From Pseudoxanthomonas helianthi (lineage in GTDB: Bacteria > Pseudomonadota > Gammaproteobacteria > Xanthomonadales > Xanthomonadaceae): a stretch of DNA of 64,000 nucleotides. Location of the stretch: assembly GCF_017939625.1 (NCBI RefSeq), contig NZ_JAGKTC010000002.1:673592-737591 (forward strand), written 5' to 3'. The notes under the pieces were generated by a model. It ran no database searches. It was not told the origin of the DNA and worked only from the letters and a program-made list of their open reading frames with translations. Below, one piece after another: positions 17,225 to 26,743 of the stretch (positions within the stretch are counted from its first letter, which is position 1; each line of letters starts with the position of its first letter). The position numbers and the translations under genes are program-made.

Positions 17225-19884
17225 CCGAGCCCGCCGCCGCGCCTGAAGCCGCCACGCGGCTCCGGATCGGGTCCGGGGCAGGCTCTGCCGGCAACGACGC
17301 AGGCAGCGACGACGACGGCGCATGGGCGGCGCAGGCCAGGGCGTCCTTCGGCCAGGTCGAGGCGCGCCTGGCGCGGCGTTTCGAACAGAACGACGCCACC
17401 GACCGCATCGTCGCGCTGCGCGCGCGCGCGGCCGACCACGTGTTGAAGGAAGCGTGGGCGCGCTGCATCCCCGCCGATGCGCCGCTGGCCCTGTTCGCGG
17501 TCGGCGGCTACGGGCGCGGCGAACTGTTCCCGCAATCCGACGTCGACGTGCTGGTGCTGGGCGAACCGGAAGCGCAGCAAACGCAGCACGAAGCATTGGC
17601 GAGGTTCTTCGCGCTGCTCTGGAATGCGGGGCTGGCGATCAGCCACGCGGTGCGTTCGCCGGCCGAATGCACGCAGGCCGCGGCCGACGACCAGACGGTA
17701 CTGACCGCGCTGATCGAATTCCGCCCGTTGTGCGCGGACGCGTCGGCGGAAGCCGCGCTGGCCGGGGCGATCGGCACGCAGCGGGTGTGGTCGCCGCGCG
17801 AATTCTTCGCCGCCAAGCGCGAGGAGCTGCGCGCCCGCCACGCGCGCTTCGGCGACACATCCGACAACCTCGAACCGAACATCAAGGAAGGCCCCGGCGG
17901 CCTGCGCGACCTGCATACGCTGGGCTGGATGGCGCTGCGCACCTTCGGCGTGCGCGACCTGGAGCAGCTGGTCGGCCTGGGCCACCTCGGCCACGACGAA
18001 GCCAAGGCGCTGATCCGAGAACGCAACGCGCTGGGTCGCCTGCGCTACGGCCTGCACCTGGTCGCAGGGCGGCCGGAAGAACGCCTGCGTTTCGATTACC
18101 AGAAGACCCTGGCCGCCCGGCTGGGTTTCGCCGACGACGCCGAAAGCCTGGCCGTCGAGAAGATGATGCAGGGCTTCTATCGCAGTGCGGCCATCGTGCG
18201 CCGGATCAGCGACCGCCTGCTGCAGCGTTTCGAGGAACAATTCGACGGCGAAACCGCACCGGTGCCGCTCGACGCGACCTTCGCCTTGCGCAACGGCTAC
18301 CTGGCCGCGCGCGATCCGGCCTGGCCGCGCGACGACGTCGGCGAAGTGTTCGCGCTGTTCGCGATGTGGGCAGCGCAACCCCAGGCCCGCGGCCTGCATT
18401 CACGCACTGCGCGCGCGCTGGCCGAAGCCTTGCCGAAACTGCCGGATTACTTCGCCGCGACGGCCGAGCAGCGCGCCGCGTTCATCGAGCTGCTGCGCGG
18501 CCCGCGCGCGGTCGACACCTTGACCCGGATGGCGCGACTGGGCGTGCTCGGGCAGTGGATCCCGGCGTTCGCACGCGTGTCGGGACGGATGCAGTTCGAC
18601 CTGTTCCACGTCTATACCGTCGACCAGCACACGCTGATGGTGTTGCGCAACCTGGCCGCGTTCGCTTCCGGCCGCGCCGACGAGCGTTTCTCCATCGCCC
18701 ACGAGGTATGGCCGCGCCTGCGCAAGCCGGAGTTGCTGCTGCTGGCCGGCCTGTTCCACGACATCGCCAAGGGCCGCGGCGGCGACCATTCCGAACTCGG
18801 CGCGGTCGACGCGCGCGAGTTCTGCATCGCCCACGGGCTGAGCGAGGCGGATACCGAACTGGTCGCGTGGCTGGTCGAACAGCACCTGCGCATGTCCACC
18901 ACCGCGCAGAAGCAGGACATCGCCGACGCCGAGGTGATCCATCGCTTCGCCATGCTGATCGGCGAACGCGAGCGCCTCGACTACCTGTACCTGCTGACCT
19001 GCGCCGACATCGCCGGCACCAGTCCGAAGCTGTGGAACGCGTGGAAGGATCGCCTGCTCGCCGATTTGTACTTCGCCACGCGCCGGGTATTGCGCGAAGG
19101 CCTGGAACAGCCGGTCGAGCTGGCCGCGCGGCTGGCCGAAGCGCGCGCTTCGGTGCGCCGCCTGCTGACGATGTCCGGGGTTTCGGCCACCGCGGCCGAC
19201 GTCCTGTTCGCGGCGATGCCGCGCGAGAGCTTCCTGCGCTTCCGCCCCGAACAGCTGGCGTGGCAGGCGCAGGCGATCCGCGGCGTCGCGCCCGGCGAAA
19301 CCCGCGTGCGTGCGCGGCTGATCGCCGACGACGCCGGGGCGATGGAGATCTTCGTGCACTCGCCCGATCGCGACGGCCTGTTCGCTGCGATCCTGGCCAC
19401 GCTCGACCGCATGGGCTTCGCCATCCACCAGGCACGCGTGCTGATGGGGCCGAACAACGCGGTGTTCGACATCTTCGAAGTGTTGCCGGCCGACAGCTAC
19501 GCCAGCCGCGATCCGGAGGAGGTCGCGCAGGGCCTGCAGCAGGCATTGAGCGGACCGCTCGACGGCGTGCGCCCGGCGCGCCGCGCGGTGTCGCGCCTGC
19601 TCAAGCATTTCCGCTTCGCGCCGAGGGTCGAGTTCAGCGCCACGCCGGATGGCCGGCGCACGCTGCTGAGCCTGGTCGCGCCCGACCGCCCCGGCCTGCT
19701 GGCCGACGTGGCGCAGGTGCTGCGCGCGCAACGCCTGCGCGTGCACGACGCGCGCATCGCCACCTTCGGCGAGCGCGCGGAAGACCTGCTGCAGATCACC
19801 GACGAATCCGACCATCCATTGGCCACGACGGCGCAGGAAGCGCTGCGCGAGGCCCTTTATGCCGGCCTGAAGACCGAAACCTGA
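17221..19884 (+). CDS. glnD: Bifunctional uridylyltransferase/uridylyl-removing enzyme
   Basis: GlnD senses glutamine and adds or removes UMP on PII proteins, controlling nitrogen assimilation. The 887-residue product shows the nucleotidyltransferase motif [16 protein letters not shown] at about residues 95-110, with catalytic Asp107 and Asp109. An HD domain near residue 513 ([17 protein letters not shown]) and two C-terminal ACT domains near 706 and 813 ([12 protein letters not shown] and [12 protein letters not shown]) follow. The GTG start overlaps the map stop by four bases, giving coupled translation. The first 35 residues are low-complexity. Confidence 0.96.
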   Translation: MTEPAAAPEAATRLRIGSGAGSAGNDAGSDDDGAWAAQARASFGQVEARLARRFEQNDATDRIVALRARAADHVLKEAWARCIPADAPLALFAVGGYGRGELFPQSDVDVLVLGEPEAQQTQHEALARFFALLWNAGLAISHAVRSPAECTQAAADDQTVLTALIEFRPLCADASAEAALAGAIGTQRVWSPREFFAAKREELRARHARFGDTSDNLEPNIKEGPGGLRDLHTLGWMALRTFGVRDLEQLVGLGHLGHDEAKALIRERNALGRLRYGLHLVAGRPEERLRFDYQKTLAARLGFADDAESLAVEKMMQGFYRSAAIVRRISDRLLQRFEEQFDGETAPVPLDATFALRNGYLAARDPAWPRDDVGEVFALFAMWAAQPQARGLHSRTARALAEALPKLPDYFAATAEQRAAFIELLRGPRAVDTLTRMARLGVLGQWIPAFARVSGRMQFDLFHVYTVDQHTLMVLRNLAAFASGRADERFSIAHEVWPRLRKPELLLLAGLFHDIAKGRGGDHSELGAVDAREFCIAHGLSEADTELVAWLVEQHLRMSTTAQKQDIADAEVIHRFAMLIGERERLDYLYLLTCADIAGTSPKLWNAWKDRLLADLYFATRRVLREGLEQPVELAARLAEARASVRRLLTMSGVSATAADVLFAAMPRESFLRFRPEQLAWQAQAIRGVAPGETRVRARLIADDAGAMEIFVHSPDRDGLFAAILATLDRMGFAIHQARVLMGPNNAVFDIFEVLPADSYASRDPEEVAQGLQQALSGPLDGVRPARRAVSRLLKHFRFAPRVEFSATPDGRRTLLSLVAPDRPGLLADVAQVLRAQRLRVHDARIATFGERAEDLLQITDESDHPLATTAQEALREALYAGLKTET

Positions 19885-19909
19885 GCAAGACCACCCCCAA
19901 AGGAACCCC

Positions 19910-20758
19910 ATGTCCGTTGCCACCCCCGCCGACGAACTCAAGTCCACCATCGAAAGCGCGTTCGAACGCCGCGCCGAACTGACTCCCGCCGAAATCGAAG
20001 GTTCGACCCGCGAAGCGGTCGAGCGCGCGATCTCCGGCCTCGAAGCCGGCGCGCTGCGCGTCGCCGAACCGGACGGGCAGGGCGGCTGGAAGGTCAACGA
20101 ATGGCTGAAGAAGGCGGTGCTGCTGTATTTCCGCGTCAACGAAATGCAACTGGTCGATGCGCAGCCCGCGCCGTTCTGGGACAAGGTCGAGGCGCGTTTC
20201 GCCGGTTTCGACGAGGCGAAGTTCCGTGCCGCCGGCGTGCGCGTGGTGCCGGGCGCGGTCGCGCGCCGCGGCAGCTACCTCGGTCGCGACGTGGTGCTGA
20301 TGCCGAGCTTCGTCAACATCGGCGCACACGTGGGCGAAGGCACGATGGTCGACACCTGGGCCACGGTCGGCAGCTGCGCGCAGATCGGCAAGCATTGCCA
20401 CCTGTCCGGCGGTGTCGGCATCGGCGGCGTGCTCGAGCCGCTGCAGGCGTCGCCGACGATCATCGAAGACCATTGCTTCATCGGCGCGCGTTCGGAAGTG
20501 GTCGAGGGCGTCGTCGTCGGCCATCACAGCGTGATCGGCATGGGCGTGTTCCTCGGCCAGAGCACGCGCATCTACAACCGTGCCACCGGCGAGGTTTCCT
20601 ATGGCTACGTGCCGCCCGGCAGCGTGGTCGTGTCGGGCCAGTTGCCTTCGGCCGATGGCAAGTATTCGCTGTACTGCGCGGTCATCGTCAAGCAGGTCGA
20701 CGAGAAGACCCGCAGCAAGACCTCGGTCAACGATCTGTTGCGCGGGCTGGCGGACTGA
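19910..20758 (+). CDS. dapD: Tetrahydrodipicolinate N-succinyltransferase
   Basis: DapD succinylates tetrahydrodipicolinate in the lysine/diaminopimelate pathway. The 282-residue protein has an N-terminal helical domain ([11 protein letters not shown]) and a left-handed beta-helix from about residue 105 ([21 protein letters not shown]). It also has the family segment [17 protein letters not shown]. It is 25 bp behind glnD. dapE, which acts two steps later, lies 1.4 kb downstream on the same strand. Confidence 0.97.
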   Translation: MSVATPADELKSTIESAFERRAELTPAEIEGSTREAVERAISGLEAGALRVAEPDGQGGWKVNEWLKKAVLLYFRVNEMQLVDAQPAPFWDKVEARFAGFDEAKFRAAGVRVVPGAVARRGSYLGRDVVLMPSFVNIGAHVGEGTMVDTWATVGSCAQIGKHCHLSGGVGIGGVLEPLQASPTIIEDHCFIGARSEVVEGVVVGHHSVIGMGVFLGQSTRIYNRATGEVSYGYVPPGSVVVSGQLPSADGKYSLYCAVIVKQVDEKTRSKTSVNDLLRGLAD

Positions 20759-20786
20759 GGCCGTTCGTTTGTCCCGGAACTTCACG

Positions 20787-21776
20787 GTGCGATCGCGCGA
20801 GTCGATCTTCTGGCTGGCGATGCTGCTGGCGCCGATATCGGTGCAGGCAGGGGAAGGGACGCGCGAGCGTGCAGGAAACCCGGTGCTGCCGGGTTGGTAC
20901 GCCGACCCCGAGGCGACCATATTCGGCAAGCAGTACTGGATATTCCCGACCACCTCGGCGCGTTACGAAGAGCAGACCGGGTTCGACGCGTTTTCTTCGC
21001 CGGACCTGGTGCACTGGACCCGGCACGCGCGGGTCTTGTCGACCGGTTCCGTCGCGTGGGCCCGCAAGGCGATGTGGGCGCCGTCCGTCGTGGAGAAGGG
21101 CGGGAAATATTATTTCTTCTTTTCCGCCAACGACATCCAGAACGACGGCGAACTCGGCGGCATCGGCGTGGCGGTGGCGGACCATCCGCAAGGGCCTTAC
21201 CGCGACCTGCTGGGCAAGCCGCTGGTCGGCAAGTTCCACAACGGCGCGCAACCGATCGACCAGTTCGTGTTCCGGGACGATGACGGCGCCTGGTACCTGA
21301 TCTACGGAGGCTGGAAGCACGCCAACATCGCAAGGCTCAAGGACGACTTCACCGGCATCGAACCCATGGACGACGGAACCTCGTTCAAGGAAATCACCCC
21401 CGCGCCGGAGTACGTGGAAGGTCCGGTGATGTTCAAGCGCGAGGGCCGGTACTACTTCATGTGGTCGGAAGGCGGTTGGGGTGGCCCGGATTACTCGGTG
21501 GCCTACGCCATCGGCGACCGGCCGACTGGACCTTTCCGAAGGATTGGCAAGGTATTGCAGCAGGATCCGCGGATCGCAACCGGAGCGGGCCATCATTCGG
21601 TCGTCCGCGCGCCCGACGACGGCAGTTGGTACATCGTCTACCATCGGCGCCCGCTGGGCGACTCGGATCGCAACCATCGCGTCACGTCGATCGAGCGCAT
21701 GTATTTCGATGCGCAGGGCCGTATCCTGCCGGTAAAACTCACCCATGAGGGCGTACCGGCCCATCCGCTGCGCTGA
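20787..21776 (+). CDS. Glycoside hydrolase family 43-type secreted protein
   Basis: A five-bladed beta-propeller hydrolase of the GH43 clan, which commonly attacks arabinose- or xylose-containing polysaccharides. I choose the GTG at 20787, giving a signal peptide (VRSRESIFWLAMLLAPISVQAG) and 329 residues. A TTG at 20769 is possible. The catalytic-base candidate is Asp40 in GWYADPEA, and the acid candidate is the Glu near 211 in EYVEGPVMFKREGRYYFMWS. The later TGAGHHSVVRAP matches the family. It sits between dapD and the arsC-like gene, breaking the lysine cluster. The substrate cannot be told from sequence. Confidence 0.87.
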   Translation: MRSRESIFWLAMLLAPISVQAGEGTRERAGNPVLPGWYADPEATIFGKQYWIFPTTSARYEEQTGFDAFSSPDLVHWTRHARVLSTGSVAWARKAMWAPSVVEKGGKYYFFFSANDIQNDGELGGIGVAVADHPQGPYRDLLGKPLVGKFHNGAQPIDQFVFRDDDGAWYLIYGGWKHANIARLKDDFTGIEPMDDGTSFKEITPAPEYVEGPVMFKREGRYYFMWSEGGWGGPDYSVAYAIGDRPTGPFRRIGKVLQQDPRIATGAGHHSVVRAPDDGSWYIVYHRRPLGDSDRNHRVTSIERMYFDAQGRILPVKLTHEGVPAHPLR

Positions 21777-21805
21777 CTTCTCCTGGTTTTCATCACGGAA
21801 TTCGC

Positions 21806-22168
21806 ATGACCGCGACCTTGTACGGACTGAAGAACTGCGACACCTGCAAGAAGGCGATGAAGTGGCTCGACCGGTTCGGCGTGCCGTACGTCTTCGTAGA
21901 TTACCGCGACGACCGGCAGTCGCCGGAAACGCTGGAAAACTGGGCGGAAAAAGCCGGCGGCTGGGACGCGTTGATCAACAAGTCCTCGACCACCTGGCGG
22001 CAGTTGCCGGAAACGCGCAAGTCGCCGGGTTCCGGGGCCGAATGGAAGCTGTTGCTGAAGGAATATCCGCAGCTGATCCGCCGGCCGGTGGTGGTCCTGG
22101 ACGACAACGGCTTTTCACAAGGCTTCAGTGACAATGGCTTCAAGAAGTTGTTCGGAGTCGGCAAATGA
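21806..22168 (+). CDS. ArsC/Spx-family thioredoxin-fold protein (YffB-like)
   Basis: A 120-residue protein of the arsenate reductase-like family. It begins [18 protein letters not shown], with a CxxC pair at Cys11 and Cys14, and carries the family's [16 protein letters not shown] segment. YffB-type members bind glutathione and have no proven arsenate activity. The arsC-like/dapE pairing is conserved in gammaproteobacteria. Its stop overlaps the dapE ATG (ATGA), so the two are translationally coupled. A role in arsenate resistance is unlikely. Confidence 0.9.
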   Translation: MTATLYGLKNCDTCKKAMKWLDRFGVPYVFVDYRDDRQSPETLENWAEKAGGWDALINKSSTTWRQLPETRKSPGSGAEWKLLLKEYPQLIRRPVVVLDDNGFSQGFSDNGFKKLFGVGK

Positions 22169-23292
22169 GCGACGTCGTCGAGCTGTCCAGTGAATTGATC
22201 CGCCGCCACTCGGTGACGCCGGACGATGCCGGTTGCCAGCAGGTGCTGGCGACGCGACTGGCTTCCGCGGGCTTCCATTGCGAACACCTGCGCTACGGCG
22301 AGGTGGACAACCTCTGGGCCACGCACGGCAGCGGCGCACCGGTGCTGGTCCTGCTCGGGCATACCGACGTGGTGCCGCCGGGCCCGCTGGACGCATGGAG
22401 CAGCGATCCGTTCATCCCGACCGTGCGCGACGGCGTGCTGTACGGCCGCGGCGCCGCCGACATGAAATGCAGCGTCGCCGCGTGCACGATCGCGCTGGAG
22501 CGCTTCGTCGACGCGCACCCCGACCATCCTGGCACCGTGGCCCTGTTGGTCACGTCCGACGAAGAGGGCGACGCGCTCGACGGGGTGAAGCTGGTCGCCG
22601 ATACCTTCCGCCAGCGCGGCCAGCGCATCGACTGGTGTATCACCGGCGAACCCTCGTCGAAGGAAAAACTCGGCGACCTGTTGCGCGTCGGCCGCCGCGG
22701 CACCCTGACCGGCACCCTGCGCGTGCGCGGCGTGCAGGGCCATGTCGCCTATCCGCACAAGGCGCTGAACCCGATCCACAAGTCGTTGCCGGCGCTGACC
22801 GAGCTGGCGGCGCGCAAGTGGGACGACGGCTACGAGACTTTCCCGCCGACCAGCCTGCAGATTTCCAACATCCATGCCGGGACCGGCGCCAGCAACGTGA
22901 TCCCCGGCGAGCTGTCGCTGGTGTTCAACCTGCGTTTCAACCCGAGCTGGACCGCGGAAAAACTGGAACAGGAAATCGAAGGCATCCTCGGCAGGCACGG
23001 CCTCGACTACGACCTGCATTGGCACCGCGGCGGCGAGCCGTTCTACACGCCGGAGGGGCACCTGCGCGCCACCGCGCGGCAGGTGCTGGGCGGATTCGCC
23101 GGCGCCCCGCCGGAGGAAAGCACCGCCGGCGGGACCTCGGACGCGCGGTTCATCGCGCCGCTGGGCGCGCAGTGCATCGAGATCGGTCCGGTCAACGCCA
23201 GCATCCACAAGGTCGACGAGCACATCGCCCTGGCCGAACTGGAAGCGCTGCCGGGCCTGTACCAAACCTTGGTCGAGCGCCTGCTCCTATAG
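22165..23292 (+). CDS. dapE: Succinyl-diaminopimelate desuccinylase
   Basis: DapE removes succinate from N-succinyl-LL-DAP, the next-to-last carbon-nitrogen step towards meso-DAP and lysine. The 375-residue M20-family metalloenzyme has [11 protein letters not shown] (His66, Asp68), GRGAADMKC, the DEEGDA catalytic Glu pair at about 133-134, and [11 protein letters not shown] near the C-terminus. It is coupled to the arsC-like gene upstream. asnB follows after a 293-bp regulatory gap. Confidence 0.97.
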   Translation: MSDVVELSSELIRRHSVTPDDAGCQQVLATRLASAGFHCEHLRYGEVDNLWATHGSGAPVLVLLGHTDVVPPGPLDAWSSDPFIPTVRDGVLYGRGAADMKCSVAACTIALERFVDAHPDHPGTVALLVTSDEEGDALDGVKLVADTFRQRGQRIDWCITGEPSSKEKLGDLLRVGRRGTLTGTLRVRGVQGHVAYPHKALNPIHKSLPALTELAARKWDDGYETFPPTSLQISNIHAGTGASNVIPGELSLVFNLRFNPSWTAEKLEQEIEGILGRHGLDYDLHWHRGGEPFYTPEGHLRATARQVLGGFAGAPPEESTAGGTSDARFIAPLGAQCIEIGPVNASIHKVDEHIALAELEALPGLYQTLVERLLL

Positions 23293-23371
23293 CCGCTCCC
23301 ACAAGCACGCTTGCGAAGGTTGCCGGCGAAACGGTTGCGCCGGAACCGAGGTCTGGGTTAGCTTTGCCCGC

Positions 23372-23461
23372 ATGAAGTCGTTCCCCGCCATCGCGAACAC
23401 CAATAACCGCAATAACCTGCGCGCGAACCATCGTGCGCGGCCGATGCGGGGCCGCGACTAG
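23372..23461 (+). CDS. Asn-rich leader peptide of asnB
   Basis: A 29-codon reading frame (ATG 23372, TAG 23459-23461) lies just before an intrinsic terminator in front of asnB. Six of its residues are Asn, at positions 9, 11, 12, 14, 15 and 19 (ANTNNRNNLRAN), mixing AAC and the genomically uncommon AAT. After that it is Arg-rich. There is no good Shine-Dalgarno, and the start may lie close to the transcript 5' end. The arrangement matches amino-acid leader peptides such as those of his, thr and trp operons, in which ribosome stalling on the product's codons prevents termination. Function is inferred. Confidence 0.8.
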   Translation: MKSFPAIANTNNRNNLRANHRARPMRGRD

Positions 23462-23520
23462 GCGAGAAACACCAGCCGAACACCCAAAACCCGCATCGCG
23501 AGATGCGGGTTTTTTGTTTT
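23436..23520 (+). promoter_or_regulatory. asnB transcription attenuator (antiterminator and terminator)
   Basis: Three mutually exclusive pairings are visible. An early hairpin pairs 23436-23442 with 23450-23456. An antiterminator pairs 23442-23450 (CGATGCGGG) with 23490-23498 (CCCGCATCG), 9 bp. A terminator stem pairs 23488-23497 with 23502-23511 (10 bp, GCGA loop) and is followed by a T run. A ribosome finishing at the leader stop would cover 23442-23450 and let the terminator form. A ribosome stalled at the Asn codons (23396-23428) would leave that segment free to form the antiterminator. Confidence 0.8.
23488..23520 (+). terminator. Intrinsic terminator in the asnB leader
   Basis: A 10-bp perfect stem with a GCGA tetraloop is followed by TTTTTGTTTT. 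It lies after the leader peptide stop and 66 bases before the asnB start codon, so it is an attenuator, not an end-of-operon terminator. Confidence 0.92.
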
Positions 23521-23585
23521 CCAACCGCGGATCCCTGGCCGGGATTCAACAAAAGCACGAACCCCACAAACCAGGAGCTTCCCCC

Positions 23586-25289
23586 ATGTGTTCCATCTTC
23601 GGCATCTTCGGCCTGCAACCCGGCGACGACCTGCAGGCCCTGCGCCAGCAATCGCTGGAACATTCGCAGCGCCAGCGCCACCGCGGCCCCGACTGGAGCG
23701 GCGTGCATCTCGACGAGGGCGCAATCCTGGTCCATGAGCGCCTGGCCATCGTCGACCCGGCTGGCGGCTCGCAGCCGCTGTTGTCCGAAGACGGGCAACT
23801 GGTGCTCGCGGTCAACGGCGAGATCTACAACCACGTCGCGCTGAAGGCCGAACTGAAGCAGCCGTACGCGTTCCAGACCGGCTCGGACTGCGAAGTGATC
23901 AACGCCCTGTATCGCGAAGACGAACCGGCTTCGTTGCTCAACCGGCTCAACGGCATCTTCGCCTTCGCCCTGTGGGACAAGGCGAAGGGCCGCGCGATCA
24001 TCGCCCGCGATCCGATCGGCGTGTGCCCGCTGTACTGGGGCCACGATCGCGAGGGCCGCCTGCGCGTGGCGTCGGAAATGAAATCGCTGGCCGATACCTG
24101 CGCCGACGTGGCCCAGTTCCCGCCGGGCCACTGGTACGACACGGCCACCGGCGAGCTGAACAAGTATTACGAACGCCCCTGGCGCGATTACGACGCGGTA
24201 GAAGGCGTCGAAGTGCCGCTGCAGGAACTGCGCGAAGCCTTCGAAGCCGCGGTGCACCGGCAGCTGATGACCGACGTGCCCTATGGCGTGCTGCTGTCGG
24301 GCGGCCTGGATTCGTCGCTGGTCGCCGCGGTCGCGGCGCGCTATGCGCGGCATCGCGTCGAGGACAACGACAAGTCCGAAGCCTGGTGGCCACGCCTGCA
24401 CTCCTTCGCCATCGGCTTGAAAGGTTCGCCCGACCTGGCCGCGGCCAAGGTCGCCGCCGAAATGCTGGGCACGGTGCACCACGGCTTCGAATACACCTTC
24501 GAGGAAGGCCTCGACGCGTTGCCGGAAGTGATCCGCCACATCGAGACCTACGACGTCACCACGATCCGTGCCTCCACGCCGATGTTCCTGCTCGCGCGGC
24601 GGATCAAGGCGATGGGCGTGAAGATGGTGCTGTCGGGCGAGGGCAGCGACGAGATCTTCGGCGGCTACCTGTACTTCCACAAGGCGCCGAACGCGCGCGA
24701 ATTCCATGAAGAGCTGATCCGCAAGCTCGACGCGCTGTACAACTACGATTGCCTGCGCGCCAACAAATCGATGATGGCCTGGGGCGTGGAGCCGCGGGTG
24801 CCGTTCCTCGATCGCGAATTCCTCGACGTGGCGATGCGCATGGACGCGAAGTTCAAAATGATCGACAAGAGCCGGGTCGGCCAGTCGCGCGGCGACGCGC
24901 AACGCATGGAGAAGGGCGTGCTGCGCGCGGCGTTCGACGGCTACCTGCCGGATTCGATCCTGTGGCGGCAGAAGGAGCAGTTCAGCGACGGCGTCGGCTA
25001 CGGCTGGATCGACGGGCTGAAGGCGCACGCCGAGAAGCAGGTCAGCGACCGCGAACTCGCCGCCGCCGACAAGCGCTTCCCGGTCAACCCGCCGCAGACC
25101 AAGGAGGCCTACTACTACCGCAGCCTGTTCGAACGCTTCTACCCGTCGCCGGCGGCGGCGGAAACGGTGCCCGGTGGCAAGTCCATCGCCTGTTCGTCGC
25201 CGGCGGCCATCGCCTGGGACGCCAGCTTCGCGAAGATGGCCGATCCATCCGGGCGCGCGGTGGCGGGGGTGCACGCGGCGGCGTTGTAG
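23586..25289 (+). CDS. asnB: Asparagine synthetase B (glutamine-hydrolysing)
   Basis: AsnB makes asparagine from aspartate, glutamine and ATP. The mature enzyme starts with the Ntn nucleophile Cys2 (MCSIFGIFG). The glutaminase domain includes HRGPDWSGV and VNGEIYNH. The synthetase domain carries the pyrophosphate loop LLSGGLDSSL near residue 239 and GEGSDEIFGGYLYF. The protein is 567 residues, normal for the family. The frame is open upstream of 23586, but the MCSIFGIF start is fixed by chemistry. Expression is probably controlled by the Asn leader attenuator. It lies behind dapE, a usual arrangement in this family of bacteria. Confidence 0.97.
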   Translation: MCSIFGIFGLQPGDDLQALRQQSLEHSQRQRHRGPDWSGVHLDEGAILVHERLAIVDPAGGSQPLLSEDGQLVLAVNGEIYNHVALKAELKQPYAFQTGSDCEVINALYREDEPASLLNRLNGIFAFALWDKAKGRAIIARDPIGVCPLYWGHDREGRLRVASEMKSLADTCADVAQFPPGHWYDTATGELNKYYERPWRDYDAVEGVEVPLQELREAFEAAVHRQLMTDVPYGVLLSGGLDSSLVAAVAARYARHRVEDNDKSEAWWPRLHSFAIGLKGSPDLAAAKVAAEMLGTVHHGFEYTFEEGLDALPEVIRHIETYDVTTIRASTPMFLLARRIKAMGVKMVLSGEGSDEIFGGYLYFHKAPNAREFHEELIRKLDALYNYDCLRANKSMMAWGVEPRVPFLDREFLDVAMRMDAKFKMIDKSRVGQSRGDAQRMEKGVLRAAFDGYLPDSILWRQKEQFSDGVGYGWIDGLKAHAEKQVSDRELAAADKRFPVNPPQTKEAYYYRSLFERFYPSPAAAETVPGGKSIACSSPAAIAWDASFAKMADPSGRAVAGVHAAAL

Positions 25290-25346
25290 CAGCGCCATCC
25301 CCGGCAGTAGCGCTACCATGGCCGCGACCTCCGACGGCGCGAGCCC

Positions 25347-26438
25347 ATGGTCCAGCGCACCCACATCGCCACCACGGCCGACGGCGTCCAGCTGGCCTGG
25401 ACACGCAGTGGCCGCGGGCCGACGCTGGTGAAGGCATCGAACTGGATGACCCATCTGCGCGACGACGTGGACAGCCCGGTCTGGGGTCACTGGATCGATT
25501 TCCTGTCGTCGCACTTTGACTTCGTGCGTTTCGACGAACGCGGCTGCGGCCTGTCGGACCGGCAGGTGGAAGACGTATCCGCGCGTCATTGGCTGGGCGA
25601 CCTGGAGACCGTCGTGGATGCCGCGGCCATCGCCGGGCCGATGATCCAGCTCGGCATTTCGCAAGGCTCGGCGGCGACGATCCAGTACGCGATCAAGCAT
25701 CCCGAGCGCGTATCCCACCTGATCCTGTACGGTGGCTACGCCCGCGGCGGCCTGGTGCGCGGCGGCCGTCATGCCGAGCACTACCGTGCCGTGATGGAAA
25801 TGGCGCGGTTGGGCTGGGGCAGCGACAACGCCCTGTTCCGCCAGACCTTCACCGCGCGTTTCGTGCCCGGCGGCAGCCACGAGCAACTCGACTGGTTCAA
25901 CGACCTATGCCGGCGTACGGTCGCGCCCGCGATGGCCTATCGCCTGATCGAAGCGCGCGCCAACACCGACATCGCCCACCTGCTGCCACAGGTGCGTGTG
26001 CCGACCCTGGTGCTGCACGCGCGCCAGGACGAGGTGATCCCGGTCGCCGAGGGCCGGCGGTTGGCGGCGGAGATCCCGAACGCCGAGTTCGTCGAACTGG
26101 ATTCGCGCAACCACGTGCTGCTGGCCCACGAGCCGGCTTGGCGCGACTTCCAGCGTGCGGTACGCGAGTTCACCGGCGTGGCCCGCAACGAGGCCAGGCC
26201 GGAAGGCGAGGCGCCCTTGACGGCGCGCGAGCGCCGGCTGCTCGACTTGCTGCGCCAGGGCAAGACCAATGCCCAGATCGCCGCCGAGGCTTTCATCAGC
26301 GAGAAGACCGTGCGCAACCACCTGTCCAGCGTCTATCGCAAGCTGGGCGTGGCCAACCGGGCGCAGGCCATCGTCAAGGCGGGTGTGCAGGCAGCAAACG
26401 GGATCGCTTCTCTTCCCCCTTCGCAGAAGGTGGATTGA
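25347..26438 (+). CDS. Alpha/beta hydrolase fused to a LuxR-type HTH domain
   Basis: The 363-residue protein joins an alpha/beta hydrolase (about residues 5-275) to a C-terminal LuxR/GerE helix-turn-helix (about 290-350; LTARERRLLDLLRQGKTNAQIA, EKTVRNHLSSVYRKLGV). The hydrolase has its nucleophile Ser105 in GISQGS, an acid candidate Asp in ARQDEVIPV and His near 256 in SRNHVLL. The triad looks intact. This suggests a transcription factor whose hydrolase part senses or destroys an ester, lactone or similar small molecule. No target operon is obvious. The next gene, on the same strand, is an MddA-like methyltransferase 305 bp away. Confidence 0.9.
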   Translation: MVQRTHIATTADGVQLAWTRSGRGPTLVKASNWMTHLRDDVDSPVWGHWIDFLSSHFDFVRFDERGCGLSDRQVEDVSARHWLGDLETVVDAAAIAGPMIQLGISQGSAATIQYAIKHPERVSHLILYGGYARGGLVRGGRHAEHYRAVMEMARLGWGSDNALFRQTFTARFVPGGSHEQLDWFNDLCRRTVAPAMAYRLIEARANTDIAHLLPQVRVPTLVLHARQDEVIPVAEGRRLAAEIPNAEFVELDSRNHVLLAHEPAWRDFQRAVREFTGVARNEARPEGEAPLTARERRLLDLLRQGKTNAQIAAEAFISEKTVRNHLSSVYRKLGVANRAQAIVKAGVQAANGIASLPPSQKVD

Positions 26439-26743
26439 GGGGGATGTGCCTTTTGGCCACGCCGCGGGTAAAAGCAAAAATCCCCCGTGGCCCCCTTTGA
26501 AAAGGGGGCGAAGCAAGGGCGGAGCTTTCCGCACACGGGGAGAAATCAACGGCTGAATCGGGACATTTGTCCCGGGTCCCGACGCGGGAAGGTCGCAGAT
26601 CGGGTCACGCGTCCCATGGGCCGGCAAGAAGCGCGGCGGAAAGATAGGCAAGGCGGCCGCACAATCTGGGCAAGCCTGCCGAGGTCCGGTCGCGATGGGC
26701 TTCCTAGCATGTGCTCCGCTTCCATCCCTCCCGGAGTCCTGCC
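26439..26743. other. Noncoding gap with a G/C-run hairpin
   Basis: No gene is seen. Positions 26491-26510 form a hairpin (GCCCCCTTT/AAAGGGGGC), preceded by degenerate copies of a CCCCCTTCG/GAGGGGGAT repeat around 26418-26450. This looks like a degenerate dispersed repeat. A GGAG ribosome binding site for the next gene ends the gap. Confidence 0.6.

Noticed and set aside
21806-22168. Arsenate resistance role for the arsC-like gene
   Set aside because: It is of the YffB type, lies in the lysine gene block, and no arsB, arsR or other resistance gene is nearby.
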